A stretch of DNA of 64,000 nt from Bradyrhizobium sp. AS23.2 (GTDB lineage Bacteria; Pseudomonadota; Alphaproteobacteria; Rhizobiales; Xanthobacteraceae), in NCBI RefSeq assembly GCF_001908185.1, contig NZ_LGHM01000054.1, forward strand, positions 1 to 64,000. Reading direction: 5' to 3'. The position numbers and the translations under genes are program-made. The notes under the pieces are model-generated. The model had not been told where the DNA came from. It searched no databases and was given only the letters and a program-made list of their open reading frames with translations. This document shows, piece by piece, positions 18,429 through 27,794 of the stretch. Position 1 is the stretch's first letter; each line of letters begins with the position of its first letter.

Positions 18429-18725
18429 GGAGGGCTCCGAGCAGGAAAAGGCGCACGCACGGGAATTCGAGCGTTAAGAATGGGTAAGTCATCATGGTTA
18501 ACCCATCGTAAAGACCGTTCCGGGGACGGAACTTCGCGCGGGGCAGGCTACACGCGGGCGGCCGAATACCAGCCGAGCCGGCGCCGATCACTCTCCCACT
18601 CCGGCCTCTTTGCGCGATTAGTCGGAGGGCATGGCTAAAAAGAACGGCCAGGAGCCGGGGCGTAGGTCCGCGGTCAGGTAGCGCGCGCCCCGCTGTTCCG
18701 GACAGCCAGCCAATACTGGCCGCTC

Positions 18726-18968
18726 TTACCTGGGCTGGCAGCTCTGACGGCAGACCTGCGCCTGGCTGTCACAGGACGAGAAGCATGGGGTCGCAAGCGT
18801 AGTCGGACAGACTCGCTTGCATGCCGCGTTCTGGTTATCGCAATTAGCTATGCAGGCTTGACTTGTTGCGTCGGCGAGCCGGAGCTTCGCGCGGCTGAAA
18901 TTTTCAGTCGATGCTTGCGCAAGCTGGGGCAAAGTGAGGCCGACGATCAGGGCCAAGACAATTCTCAC
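18726..18968 (-). CDS. Secreted Cys-rich protein with duplicated CX3C-X6-CX3C motif
   Basis: 80-aa exported protein. Signal peptide (VRIVLALIVGLTLPQLAQAS), then a mature part with eight cysteines in two copies of C-X3-C-X6-C-X3-C: CIANCDNQNAACKRVC and CFSSCDSQAQVCRQSC. The layout predicts two disulfide-linked helical hairpins. The GTG at 18968 is chosen because GGGAGG lies 6 bases upstream; the open frame reaches further but without a ribosome-binding site. It follows the H-NS-like gene by 75 bases. Family not recognised. Confidence 0.7.
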   Translation of the reverse strand: MRIVLALIVGLTLPQLAQASTENFSRAKLRLADATSQACIANCDNQNAACKRVCPTTLATPCFSSCDSQAQVCRQSCQPR

Positions 18969-19043
18969 GAGAGCCTCCCGCCTTGTTTTTGAATGCAGTG
19001 CTTTGCCGGCACTGCCGCTTATAGCTGGGCAGTGCCAGACCAA

Positions 19044-19373
19044 TTAGCCGCCTGCGATCAGGAAGTCGTCGATAGAGCGGCCGGTCCGCAGTGCGGCAGT
19101 GAGCCATTTCGGCTGCTTTCCCCGACCCGACCATGTCTCGTAAGGCGCTTTCAGATTGCGGTACTTGGGGTGAACCTGAGGATAAGGCCGTCGCTGGCGC
19201 TCCGCGGGCGCCGCGGGCACACTGGCCGCTTCGTTCTCACGGCGGAGCTGCGCCAACCGCTTCTCAAGGGCTCGCTTCTCGGCGTTCAACCGATCCGACA
19301 ACAGCTGATTGAGCTCCTCGTGTAGTTGCCAGAGCTCATCCAGCGACATGCTTTCTAGATTGAGTTTCTTCAT
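19044..19373 (-). CDS. H-NS histone-family DNA-binding protein
   Basis: 109-aa nucleoid-associated protein. N-terminal oligomerisation helix (SLDELWQLHEELNQLLSDR followed by a coiled coil), a Pro/Arg linker, and the C-terminal H-NS DNA-binding motif ETWSGRGKQPKWL with HPKYRNLKAPY before it. Such proteins bind AT-rich DNA and silence acquired genes (family knowledge), which fits its place in the lower-GC half. The ATG at 19373 starts the conserved KLNLESMSLDEL segment; the frame extends nine codons upstream. Confidence 0.9.
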   Translation of the reverse strand: MKKLNLESMSLDELWQLHEELNQLLSDRLNAEKRALEKRLAQLRRENEAASVPAAPAERQRRPYPQVHPKYRNLKAPYETWSGRGKQPKWLTAALRTGRSIDDFLIAGG

Positions 19374-19599
19374 CCGTTCGTCACAGCGTCGCAGCCCCAC
19401 CTGCCCACATCATGATTCGGTATGCTGAATAATGTTCCATTTTGTGTTTTTTCCAAGCGCGATTTATTTTTGGTTGCACAGAGCGCCGTCTGCAACATAC
19501 GCATCGCCAACTAAATAACTAAGAATTAAGAGTTTTTGATCAGGAGGTCGGTACGATCTAGCTTCAACCCATTCGGGCAATCGCCACTTCAATCCCGCC

Positions 19600-21063
19600 C
19601 TAGTAGGCGTTTCGCTTTCGCGCGACCTCAAAAAAGGTCTTGATCAAAATCTGGACGTCGAGCCAAAGGCTCCAGTTATTGACGTACCAGAGGTCCAGTT
19701 TCACGCGCTCAGCGATGGCTTCCACAGTGGGCGTGGCGCCTCGGGAGCCATTGCACTGCGCCCAACCGGTCAGTCCAGGTTTTACATGGTGCCGGAACGC
19801 GTAGTCTTCGAGGATCTTCTCGAAATAACTGTCATGGGCAAGGGCGTGCGGTCGCGGGCCGATCAGCGACATCTCACCGCTTAGAACGTTGAGCAATTGC
19901 GGCAGTTCGTCGATGCTGGCCGCACGCAGGAAGCGCCCGATCGATGTCACGCGCGGATCCTCCCGCGTCGCTTGCACCACCACGGGCCCGTCCTCCTGCA
20001 CCCTCATGGTGCGGAATTTCAGCATTACGAATTCTTTGCCGTTGAAGCCTTTTCGACGCTGGCGGAAAACAACTGGTCCTTCGCTGTCCAGCTTGATCGC
20101 AATCGCAGTGAGAATAAAAATTGGAAGCAATACCGCCAAGGCCGGTCCAGCGACCAGAATATCCATGGCACGCTTGACAACCCGTTCGACCGCGCTCAGG
20201 GGCGCGCGCTGAATTTCGATCGCGAGCACCCGTTGCCGTGCCGATGACACGAAGTTCGACAGCGATCGGACGTGCAGATCAGGCAGCAGCCGCGACGAAA
20301 CTGGGAGGTTCTTGACCTTTTCGCGGACAAATTCAATTCGCGCATCATCGTTCCAGGGGAGCACCAAGAGCACCTCCCGGCAGTTGTTGCGACGAACGAA
20401 CGCCCCGATCTGGTCAAACACACTCTCGTCGGAAGCCAAGCGTTGCTCCGGATCTACCTCGCTGCCCAGTCGAAATTCCTTGACGTCCGTTGCCCCAAAC
20501 AACGCGAGGCGATCCCTCGGGGCGAGGGCGACAAGCTCGTTCTGATCTCCGACAAGGACCGCATCCCTGCGTCTGATCCCGCCTCTGGCAACAGCGGAAG
20601 CCAAGTTCGCCTTCGTCGCCTTACGGACGGCCAAGAGCCCAATCGGGGTCACGACATAAAAGGCGAAGAAGGCGCCGCGCGAATAATCGCCGCCGATCTT
20701 GAGGAGAAATGCAAAGAATGCCAACAAGATGCCAGTGCTGAACCAGCAGACAAGGATTTCCTTGATCTCGACCCCTGGCTTGGCACTGTCCGGTAGATCG
20801 TAGTACCCGATCCCGCTCATGCGCAGGATGTAGATGAAGGCAGCCAATAGACCTACCGCACAGCACGGCAGCAGGCTCGGTACGGGGCTGCCCGCCACAA
20901 AATGATAGGCTATGCCGCCGCCGATACTCGCCAAAATGATGACAAGGGCATCCGAGGTCGATAGCACATAGGGAATTAGGTCCGATGACCAAAATGTTCC
21001 CCTTTGGCCATGCGCCTGGTCGACCTGGCGCGTTTTCTCGCGAATATCCGACCCTAACGACAT
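19600..21063 (-). CDS. Polysaccharide-initiating undecaprenyl-phosphate sugar transferase
   Basis: 487 aa, WcaJ/ExoY-type. About four N-terminal membrane helices and a Rossmann-like central domain precede a fifth helix (ILVAGPALAVLLPIFILTAI). The C-terminal bacterial sugar-transferase domain shows FRQRRKGFNGKEFVMLKFRT, RFLRAASIDELPQLLNVLSG, MSLIGPRPHA and HVKPGLTGWAQCNGSRG. It transfers a hexose-1-phosphate to the lipid carrier to start exopolysaccharide units. No Wzx/Wzy or exporter genes are adjacent. A 600-base non-coding region lies upstream. Confidence 0.92.
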   Translation of the reverse strand: MSLGSDIREKTRQVDQAHGQRGTFWSSDLIPYVLSTSDALVIILASIGGGIAYHFVAGSPVPSLLPCCAVGLLAAFIYILRMSGIGYYDLPDSAKPGVEIKEILVCWFSTGILLAFFAFLLKIGGDYSRGAFFAFYVVTPIGLLAVRKATKANLASAVARGGIRRRDAVLVGDQNELVALAPRDRLALFGATDVKEFRLGSEVDPEQRLASDESVFDQIGAFVRRNNCREVLLVLPWNDDARIEFVREKVKNLPVSSRLLPDLHVRSLSNFVSSARQRVLAIEIQRAPLSAVERVVKRAMDILVAGPALAVLLPIFILTAIAIKLDSEGPVVFRQRRKGFNGKEFVMLKFRTMRVQEDGPVVVQATREDPRVTSIGRFLRAASIDELPQLLNVLSGEMSLIGPRPHALAHDSYFEKILEDYAFRHHVKPGLTGWAQCNGSRGATPTVEAIAERVKLDLWYVNNWSLWLDVQILIKTFFEVARKRNAY

Positions 21064-21669
21064 CGAACGTCACCAAATCTCTAACGGCAAATTAACCCGG
21101 GGGACCAATCACACAATTCGGCTTTTGACAAACGTCCCAATAACTTTTCGTTAGCAATTTTAAACTTAGGCTCATTAAATTTGCGGCGCAATAAGATTAT
21201 GGGCGCCGGCATTTGTGTTGGGACTATAGTTAAGAGAAGGGCGCCGCAATGCTGCATTTGGAGCCTGTGCGCTCGCATTTTGCAGGGTCCACCTCAACGC
21301 CCTGGTCCGATCCCGACGACCTCCATCGGTCTTGCGCTGTTGGAACTCGGCCGCTTGGGCGGGGACAAAGCGTGTGGGAGGGATTGGTCAGGCCGGCCAA
21401 GAATACCTTAACCTCTGCCGCGCCAACTACATCCTAGGATTGATGACTTTCTCCCCGCCCGCCCAGGCTTCGAGAAGATAAATTTCAAGCCGTCGAAGCA
21501 GGCTTGAGTGGCCGGATACGCTGCCCGCCAAAAACCTTGCCGCGAACTTTAATTGAGCATTCGGGCGTCGTCCAAATTTGAATACGCGCAAGCAATTGCG
21601 CCCGCTGTCACGCACAGATTATAGTCCGGCGGAACCCGTTTTGCGTCGGGTCGTTCTGGAGATGATTTC
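21064..21669. other. Long intergenic region before divergent genes
   Basis: 606 bases between the divergent sugar-transferase and cyclase genes. The part next to the transferase is AT-rich (runs such as TTAGCAATTTTAAAC), suitable for promoters or H-NS-type binding. No gene is recognisable. Confidence 0.5.
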
Positions 21670-22689
21670 GTGGTTTATCGGGAAGCTCCGAATTCGTTCA
21701 TTGTGAGTTTTCTTTTCACAGCAAGGCGATTACTCGGAATTGCGACTTTCGTCCTCGCACTTGCATTGCTTACCCCTAAGCTTTTCGTGCTTTTTGACAA
21801 TCCGAAGAGCGCCAGTTTTTCAGCAACCTTGCTCGACGCACGCGACGTCATCCTCAAGAAGTCCACCCCAATTCTCCATCGTTACATTCCCACTCATATT
21901 GCTGGGGCAGATCGCTCAGACTGGATTCTGATCGGGCTCGCGATCCTGATCACCTTCGTGGTTGGATCTCTGGCCCAGGAGAGCCAAAAGTCGCTCAACC
22001 GACGCCTCCTCAGAGTGTCTGCGCAGGAGTGGCGCAAGAAGGAGGGTGTCAAGCCCGGCTCTGCCCTCGACAAGCAATTGGAGACCACACTGAGGGTCGC
22101 GGAGAGCGATAACGCGGTAAACCGACAGGATCTTTTGCGCGTGTTCGCCGAAACGAAGAAAAAGCTAGATTCGTTCGGACGCGAAGTTGCGTTTCTTGCG
22201 ATTGACGTCGTTGGATCGACTCAAATGAAGGCCGGCGAAGATCCAGCGTCGGTTCAGTATGACTTTGCCGAGTACCGAAAGCTGGTGGAGCGGATATTTC
22301 GCGCGCGCGGGGTATTGAAGTCAGCCTGGACGCCCGACGGGGTCATGGCCTGCTTTGCTCATGTCGAGGATGCCTGCCAGGCAGGAAAAGATGTCATCAA
22401 GAGCCTGAAGGTATTTAACCGCGACGTGAAGATTTCGAAGGCCGACTTTGCAGTGCGATGTGGCGTCAATGCCGGCCTTGTCTATTTTGACGATGCGACC
22501 CCCCTGGAGACCATCTCCGACAGGGTCATTGATGTAGCCGGCCATATGCAAAAGCATGCCGAGCCCAATACCGTCCTCATCGCCAGAAAAGTAATCGAGC
22601 CGCTGCGCCAACTGGAAGAATTCACCCACACGAGCCAGATCATCGATGGCTACGAGGCCAGTGTATGGCGCGATCCGGAAACCTCGTAG
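21670..22689 (+). CDS. Membrane-anchored class III nucleotidyl cyclase-like protein
   Basis: 339 aa. Two membrane helices (about residues 18-42 and 84-102) anchor a C-terminal cyclase-homology domain: FLAIDVVGSTQMKAGED (first metal motif), SAWTPDGVMACFA and RCGVNAGLVYFDDATPLETI ... DVAGHMQKHA. The canonical metal Asp pair is partly kept (D in AIDVVG, D in TPDG), but the usual purine-specifying Lys/Asp and the transition-state Asn-Arg are hard to place, so activity is uncertain. GTG start with GGAG 8 bases upstream. It lies upstream of wecB-nfrB on the same strand. Confidence 0.78.
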   Translation: MVYREAPNSFIVSFLFTARRLLGIATFVLALALLTPKLFVLFDNPKSASFSATLLDARDVILKKSTPILHRYIPTHIAGADRSDWILIGLAILITFVVGSLAQESQKSLNRRLLRVSAQEWRKKEGVKPGSALDKQLETTLRVAESDNAVNRQDLLRVFAETKKKLDSFGREVAFLAIDVVGSTQMKAGEDPASVQYDFAEYRKLVERIFRARGVLKSAWTPDGVMACFAHVEDACQAGKDVIKSLKVFNRDVKISKADFAVRCGVNAGLVYFDDATPLETISDRVIDVAGHMQKHAEPNTVLIARKVIEPLRQLEEFTHTSQIIDGYEASVWRDPETS

Positions 22690-22943
22690 AGCCTGGCTCC
22701 GCCGCCCAGATGCACTCCCCCTCGCCCCCTCCGCTCGAGGCTTCGTCTGGCCGGGCAAAGGCCGGTTTTCGGCCGGGAACATTTACCCTGTATTGCCAAT
22801 GCTTTGGATTTCCCACAATATTGCTTAAACATCATTTGTCTGGAGCGTGGGCCCCGTTTAAATTGGCTCTCTGAATATTGACAAGTAATTCGGCCTTGCG
22901 CGGCACATCGACCGCACTGGCGAGTCGATTTGGGGCTTCGTAC

Positions 22944-24131
22944 ATGCACCACCCGCATAGGGATGAGTTTACGTGTTCTATTCCTGTTCAAACGTTTCTC
23001 ATCGTCATCGGTACTCGTCCAGAGGTCATCAAGCTTGCGCCCCTCATTCGCCGCCTGCGCGGCACGGGCTGGGCCAACGTCAAGATCGCAACCAGCGGCC
23101 AACAGAGCGATCTACTTGACCAGACGCTGACCGAATTCGGCCTTACGCCCGATATTGCAATCCGACATCGTGGGACCTCCCATAGCCCGGCACAGACCGC
23201 CAGCCGTCTCCTCGGCAGACTGGATCGCATCCTCGAAAACGAAAAGCCGGACTGCGTCGTGGCGCAGGGAGACACGACCACGGCATATGCAGCCTCGGTT
23301 GCTGCCTTTTACCGGAAGATCGCTTTCGTTCACATCGAGGCCGGGTTGCGGACGCCCGAGCTCGACGCCCCCTTCCCTGAAGAATTCCACCGTCGGGCGA
23401 TCGCCGTTTCGACGGCGCTACATTTCGCCCCCACGTCAGCTGCAGCTCAGAACCTGATCAACGAAAACGTGTCGAAAGACAGAGTATTCGTGTCAGGCAA
23501 CACGGTGATTGACTCGCTGCTGGAGATCGCGGCGACCAAGCCGCCCCCTCCGCCCGAATTTCAATCGGGGCGAACGATATTGCTGACTGCGCACCGTAGA
23601 GAGAATTTCGGCAACAGATTGAGGGACGCTCTCACTGCGGTGAGAGCATTTGTCGACCTCACTCCGGATGTTGGCGTCTATTTCCCCGTTCACCCCAATC
23701 CGAATGCCCGCGAGGCGGCCGTGGAGGTTCTCTCCGGTCACCCCAGAATTCATCTTGTAGAACCACTCAGCTACCGGGACATGGTCGCGGCAATTCAGAA
23801 TGCCTGGTGCGTGGTGACGGATAGCGGCGGGTTGCAGGAAGAGGCCCCGGCACTCGCCAAGCCAGTTCTGGTTCTGAGGGAAGTCACCGAGCGTCCGGAG
23901 GCGGTAGCGTCCGGCGTTGTAGAACTCGTGGGTACATCCCGCGAAGCTGTCTTCAAGTCGCTCTACGAGCTTCATAAGAAACCGGCAAAATATGCCAGGA
24001 TGGCGCGCCCCGTGTTTCCATACGGCGACGGACACGCCAGTCGCCGAATCGTAGACGTGCTCTATCGGCATTTCGCGACCGGTCAAGACTCGAGACTAGC
24101 GATGATCACCCCTCTCCAACATGCACTCTGA
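22944..24131 (+). CDS. wecB: Non-hydrolysing UDP-N-acetylglucosamine 2-epimerase WecB
   Basis: Interconverts UDP-GlcNAc and UDP-ManNAc in the cytoplasm. GT-B fold with family motifs: IVIGTRPEVIKLAPLI near the start, VVAQGDTTTA, HIEAGLRTPELDAPFPEEFH, TAHRRENFG and VVTDSGGLQEEAPAL with VLREVTERPE. The length, 395 aa, is normal. An ATG at 22944 is given as start; the frame is open from a TTG at 22878. Only 3 bases separate it from the nfrB-like gene, so its UDP-ManNAc is probably the substrate of that enzyme (inference). Confidence 0.93.
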   Translation: MHHPHRDEFTCSIPVQTFLIVIGTRPEVIKLAPLIRRLRGTGWANVKIATSGQQSDLLDQTLTEFGLTPDIAIRHRGTSHSPAQTASRLLGRLDRILENEKPDCVVAQGDTTTAYAASVAAFYRKIAFVHIEAGLRTPELDAPFPEEFHRRAIAVSTALHFAPTSAAAQNLINENVSKDRVFVSGNTVIDSLLEIAATKPPPPPEFQSGRTILLTAHRRENFGNRLRDALTAVRAFVDLTPDVGVYFPVHPNPNAREAAVEVLSGHPRIHLVEPLSYRDMVAAIQNAWCVVTDSGGLQEEAPALAKPVLVLREVTERPEAVASGVVELVGTSREAVFKSLYELHKKPAKYARMARPVFPYGDGHASRRIVDVLYRHFATGQDSRLAMITPLQHAL

Positions 24132-24134
24132 CCG

Positions 24135-25625
24135 ATGACTAATCTGACTGCCTTCCTCTCCGGGTATCTCTATTCGGTCGAGATTATGATGCTCGTGGCG
24201 GGCATCATCATTGCCATATCCAGCTTCGACGATCTCGTAGTGGACATGCTGTATTGGACCGGCAGGCTCTTCGGCATCACGAGAACGAAGGATCTGCCCG
24301 ACGTCGAACTTCTCGAGCAACTACCGGAACGCCCCATTGCGATAATGATCCCGTGCTGGAAAGAGCACGACGTGATCTTTTCGATGCTGTCTTCGAACTC
24401 CCGGCTTCTTCGTTATCGGCTGGCGCACTATTTCGTCGGGGTCTATCTCAACGATCCCCAGACCCAGGATGAGATACGAAAGGCACAGAGCCTGTATCCG
24501 AACATTCATATGGTTCTGGTGCCGCGGGACGGTCCGACCAGCAAGGCGGACTGCCTGAACCAGATTACCTCGGACATTTTCATGTTCGAGGCGGAACACT
24601 CGATTCAATTCGCCGGCGTCGTCATGCACGACTCCGAGGATCTCATTCATCCCCTCGAGTTGAAACTCTTCAACAAGCTCGTCGAGCTCTACGACTTCGT
24701 TCAGCTGCCGGTCTATTCGTTCTCTCGCCCCGTTCAGTCTTTGATCGGCGGCATCTACATGGACGAGTTTGCCGAAATGCACACCAAGGATCTCGAAGTC
24801 CGGCAACGCATCTCCGGCGTAATCCCCTGTGCTGGTGTTTCCGCCTGCTTCAGCCGCGAAGCGATGCTTCACCTCATTGACCAGAACCAGGGCGAAGCGT
24901 TCCGCGTCGCATCCTTTACCGAAGACTACGACATCGCCTTTCGCGTTTCCGAGCTTGGCTTCAAGTCAGCCTTCATTGCGTATCCTGCGAAGTACGCCAT
25001 CGATATCGATATCGATACAGGCAATCCCGGCATTCTCTACCGGGGGCTGCCGATCGCAACGCGTGAATTCTTTCCCTCCGGACTGGAGGGGGCCTATCGA
25101 CAACGCGCACGATGGTTGCTGGGAATCGTCTTCCAGGGAACCGAGGAAATCGGCTGGAAGGGGAAATTCGGCACGAAGTACTTTCTGGCGCGCGACCGAA
25201 AAGGCGTGATCACCAGTCCAGCTGTCATGCTCGCATATTTTGCCATGGCAAATCTGATCCTGTTCGAGGCGCTCCGCCGGTACCTCGACCCCGATATGGA
25301 ATTCACTTACAAGCTCTTGTCCTCAGACTGGGCGAGGACGCTATTCTGGGTGACCTTCGGATTCCTCGTTTGGCGCCTGTTAAATCGGATGATCTTCACC
25401 GGCATGATCTACAATCTGCGCCACGCATTCATGTCGGCGCCGCGGCTCATCGTCGGGAATTTCGTCAACTTTTTTGCCACGTGGCGCGCGGTTCGCATCT
25501 ATACGAGCCACCGCATTTCCGGCAAACCATTGGTGTGGGATAAGACATCGCACTCTTATCCGATCCAGATGGGCGAGCTAGAACTCCCTGCTTCGGACGG
25601 CCAGATTCCGGGGCGCGCCACCTAG
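24135..25625 (+). CDS. nfrB: NfrB-like processive membrane glycosyltransferase
   Basis: 496-aa GT2-type membrane glycosyltransferase resembling the first two thirds of NfrB, the inner-membrane protein needed for phage N4 adsorption in E. coli. An N-terminal helix (about 15-32) precedes the catalytic domain, with DGPTSKADCLNQ (132-143), the DxD-like HDSEDL (165-170), TEDYD (262-266) and QRARW (QxxRW, 323-327), the motif set of processive synthases. Two or more helices follow (about 350-375 and 392-412). E. coli NfrB is longer (about 745 aa) and ends in a c-di-GMP-binding MshEN domain, which is absent here. No nfrA-like outer-membrane gene is in the window. Confidence 0.88.
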   Translation: MTNLTAFLSGYLYSVEIMMLVAGIIIAISSFDDLVVDMLYWTGRLFGITRTKDLPDVELLEQLPERPIAIMIPCWKEHDVIFSMLSSNSRLLRYRLAHYFVGVYLNDPQTQDEIRKAQSLYPNIHMVLVPRDGPTSKADCLNQITSDIFMFEAEHSIQFAGVVMHDSEDLIHPLELKLFNKLVELYDFVQLPVYSFSRPVQSLIGGIYMDEFAEMHTKDLEVRQRISGVIPCAGVSACFSREAMLHLIDQNQGEAFRVASFTEDYDIAFRVSELGFKSAFIAYPAKYAIDIDIDTGNPGILYRGLPIATREFFPSGLEGAYRQRARWLLGIVFQGTEEIGWKGKFGTKYFLARDRKGVITSPAVMLAYFAMANLILFEALRRYLDPDMEFTYKLLSSDWARTLFWVTFGFLVWRLLNRMIFTGMIYNLRHAFMSAPRLIVGNFVNFFATWRAVRIYTSHRISGKPLVWDKTSHSYPIQMGELELPASDGQIPGRAT

Positions 25626-25957
25626 CCAAACTGGAGAATGGAACTTTCGGCCGCAAGTCGGCGCGGATAATTCCGCTCGCCAGATCCGAGCAAATACCGC
25701 CACATCGAGCGAAGGGCAAAGATGCCAATGCCGAGCCCAATGGCGGCAAGCTGCAGTTCAGGGTGAAGGACAACCGCGACGAGCGCGGCCCAACCCATTG
25801 CGATTGCACAAGCGTCGAGAAACCGGCGACCGCGCGGATTGGGCGCCGCGCCCAGTCCTTGGTCAAGCGCCGAGGCGATTGCCGCAAGACCATCGACAGC
25901 GTCCCGGCTCGGAGCCGCGGCAAAGTCAGACGAAAATCTATAGTTCGCAGTAGACAT
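25622..25957 (-). CDS. Hypothetical small membrane protein
   Basis: 111 aa. A cytoplasmic N-terminus is followed by a hydrophobic hairpin (about residues 47-85: FLDACAIAMGWAALVAVVLH, LQLAAIGLGIGIFALRSM) and a short tail. A GGGGG ribosome-binding site sits 5 bases before the ATG. Its 3' end overlaps the nfrB stop by four bases in convergent orientation. Function unknown. Confidence 0.6.
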   Translation of the reverse strand: MSTANYRFSSDFAAAPSRDAVDGLAAIASALDQGLGAAPNPRGRRFLDACAIAMGWAALVAVVLHPELQLAAIGLGIGIFALRSMWRYLLGSGERNYPRRLAAESSILQFG

Positions 25958-25961
25958 TAAC

Positions 25962-26002
25962 GCCCCCGTCGTCAGCCTCTTGCGGGCTACGTGGGGGTTT
26001 TT
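25962..26002 (+). terminator. Possible Rho-independent terminator
   Basis: Imperfect hairpin on the plus strand: outer stem CCCCC/GGGGG, inner AGCC/GGCT, followed directly by TTTTT. It lies about 340 bases after the nfrB stop and in the leader of the opposite-strand small gene. It may end read-through from wecB-nfrB. Confidence 0.5.
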
Positions 26003-26786
26003 GACACTCGAGCTATTTCGTGCAGCTCAAACCAAACAATAGAGTTTTATGGACCTCACCGGTTCCACACGGCCGTCGCGACGCTTCGACCGACATGAAT
26101 AATGCTTAGTTAACGGCCTTTACTTCACTCGATTCTCACCTCCCTGCCTCGCGACTGCGTCAAACAGCACAAAGATTAAACGCCGAGGTTGCAAACTCGT
26201 TCCGCGCGTTCTTACTGTTTACGACAACTTCGACGTTTGAATGACTAAGATCAAGAGTCTTGAAAGAAAAACTTGCCTGCCCACCAACGGAACTCGATGC
26301 GGCCCCGCACACTGCTCGCTCCGGTTACATTAAATACAACCACAACCGCAATATCGAACGCACCATGCGTTGCCCGGCCAAACGTCGGGCCAGCGGTGCA
26401 CTTCAAAACTTCCGCTCCATCTAGTTCGGTTCTTCCGGAGCCCCGCTGTTGAAGCGCTTGGTGTCATGAGCGTCTAAACAACATCGTCATGCGAGGCCGA
26501 CCTGGATCATGTCTCAAACAGGTCGATGGTGCGGCAAACATTTGCTCGCCAATCTATTCTGGCTAGAATAGCAAAGCTGCAGGAAGGTCACAAAGTTGCA
26601 CGCTTCTTTTCAAGAAAACTCGATGAGTGTGGCTCGACGATGGGATGATCGCTACGTTCGAGCGCAGTAAACGGACGGCGTGAGGTCGCGTAAAATTCGC
26701 ATTGCAGACAAATTGAACTCTTGCCTTAAACCAATTTTAGAGCGCCGGAACTAGCTTCTTGGGGATCTTTCTGGAGTCCCTAAGCG
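26003..26786. other. Non-coding stretch, no recognised feature
   Basis: About 780 bases with stops in all frames at short intervals. No coding frame, repeat or RNA structure could be supported. Confidence 0.5.
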
Positions 26787-27053
26787 ATGTTGTTGATAGC
26801 CGGTAGTATATCGACGGGGCTCGTCCTCGGTCTGCGGTACCGAGTGTTCATTCTCCTACCAGCCATACTTGTTGGAGCGCTCGCAATCAGCGCGGTCTCG
26901 CCGCAACCGCTTTGGCAAGCGTGGACTTCAGTCCTGACCTTTGCCGTTCTGCTGCAGATAAGCTATGTCGCTGGCGCACTCTTGAGATTTGCCACCAGCA
27001 GCGGAGTTACCGCCAACGTCCCGGGTGAACTCAGCCGCGCCCGATCGCATTGA
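26787..27053 (+). CDS. Small hypothetical membrane protein
   Basis: 88 aa with two to three hydrophobic helices (LLIAGSISTGLVLGL, FILLPAILVGALAIS, WTSVLTFAVLLQISYVAGAL) and a short basic tail. A GGAG lies about 10 bases before the ATG. Hydrophobic layout and normal composition support a real gene. Function unknown, no operon partner. Confidence 0.55.
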   Translation: MLLIAGSISTGLVLGLRYRVFILLPAILVGALAISAVSPQPLWQAWTSVLTFAVLLQISYVAGALLRFATSSGVTANVPGELSRARSH

Positions 27054-27078
27054 GATCAACCTCTTCCTGCAGGGTGGA

Positions 27079-27342
27079 CTACGGCGCCCTACTGGTGCTC
27101 GCTCGGATCAGACTGAGGCCGATAGTGCGGGAGTCCCCAGCTCTTTGTAACCGCTTTTGCCCGCATACGATCTCAACATCGAACAGATCGTGATGATGGC
27201 TATCGCGCGGTTCGCGATGCAAATACTCGTCGTCCCCGTTGCCAAGAGCAACGGCTGCCCTTGCCAAAACATCGTCGACCCGGCGGCCGAGACCTGCCCG
27301 CTCACGCACTCCCGCCTGCAGAGCGTCCTCGATGGCAGTCAT
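27079..27342 (-). CDS. Small hypothetical protein
   Basis: 87 aa. The N-terminal half is helical and protein-like (MTAIEDALQAGVRERAGLGR, VDDVLARAAVALGNGDDEYL). After about residue 50 the sequence looks less ordered (HHHDLFDVEIVCGQKR), so a frameshift in the 3' half is possible. The ATG at 27342 is chosen for a GGGAG 5 bases upstream; the open frame continues 12 codons further. Confidence 0.45.
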   Translation of the reverse strand: MTAIEDALQAGVRERAGLGRRVDDVLARAAVALGNGDDEYLHREPRDSHHHDLFDVEIVCGQKRLQRAGDSRTIGLSLIRASTSRAP

Positions 27343-27542
27343 GATGGCTCCCACGCGATGTCGGTCGGTTTTCGACATCCCGGTCGGCCGAGCGCACTCG
27401 GAATTCGGATAGGCCGTCGCAGCGAAGGAAATTCTGGCTGCGAGCCCTCAGGAACAGTTGGAACATGGACGGAATTCTCGTTCGCGGTCAGCGTTCACAG
27501 AAGATCGCTCTCCTGTGGTTAACGAAGATCTACCAGCTACAA

Positions 27543-27794
27543 TTAGACCGCGTGAACCATCCAGCTCCGCCAGGCGCTTTCATGCTTCTCGTAAAGCACC
27601 AGCCATCTCTGTTCACCCAGTCCGGAGGAACCAACGGCGGCTTCCCCCACCACGCTCACGCTCTGCGGCTCGGCCTGCGCCCGATCCAAACCTTCGAATT
27701 CCTCTGTCTCCTCGATCGTCAGGCCGATCAGAACGCGCCGACCAATTGCATCAACAAAATACCTTCGAGGAGCCGCGCCGCTTGGAGCAATCAT
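27543..27794 (-). CDS. Small hypothetical protein
   Basis: 83 aa soluble protein: RRYFVDAIGRRVLIGLTIEE near the start and a conserved-looking C-terminus (WLVLYEKHESAWRSWM). An AGGA lies 7 bases before the ATG at 27794; the frame upstream of this start lacks a ribosome-binding site. Function unknown. Confidence 0.55.
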   Translation of the reverse strand: MIAPSGAAPRRYFVDAIGRRVLIGLTIEETEEFEGLDRAQAEPQSVSVVGEAAVGSSGLGEQRWLVLYEKHESAWRSWMVHAV

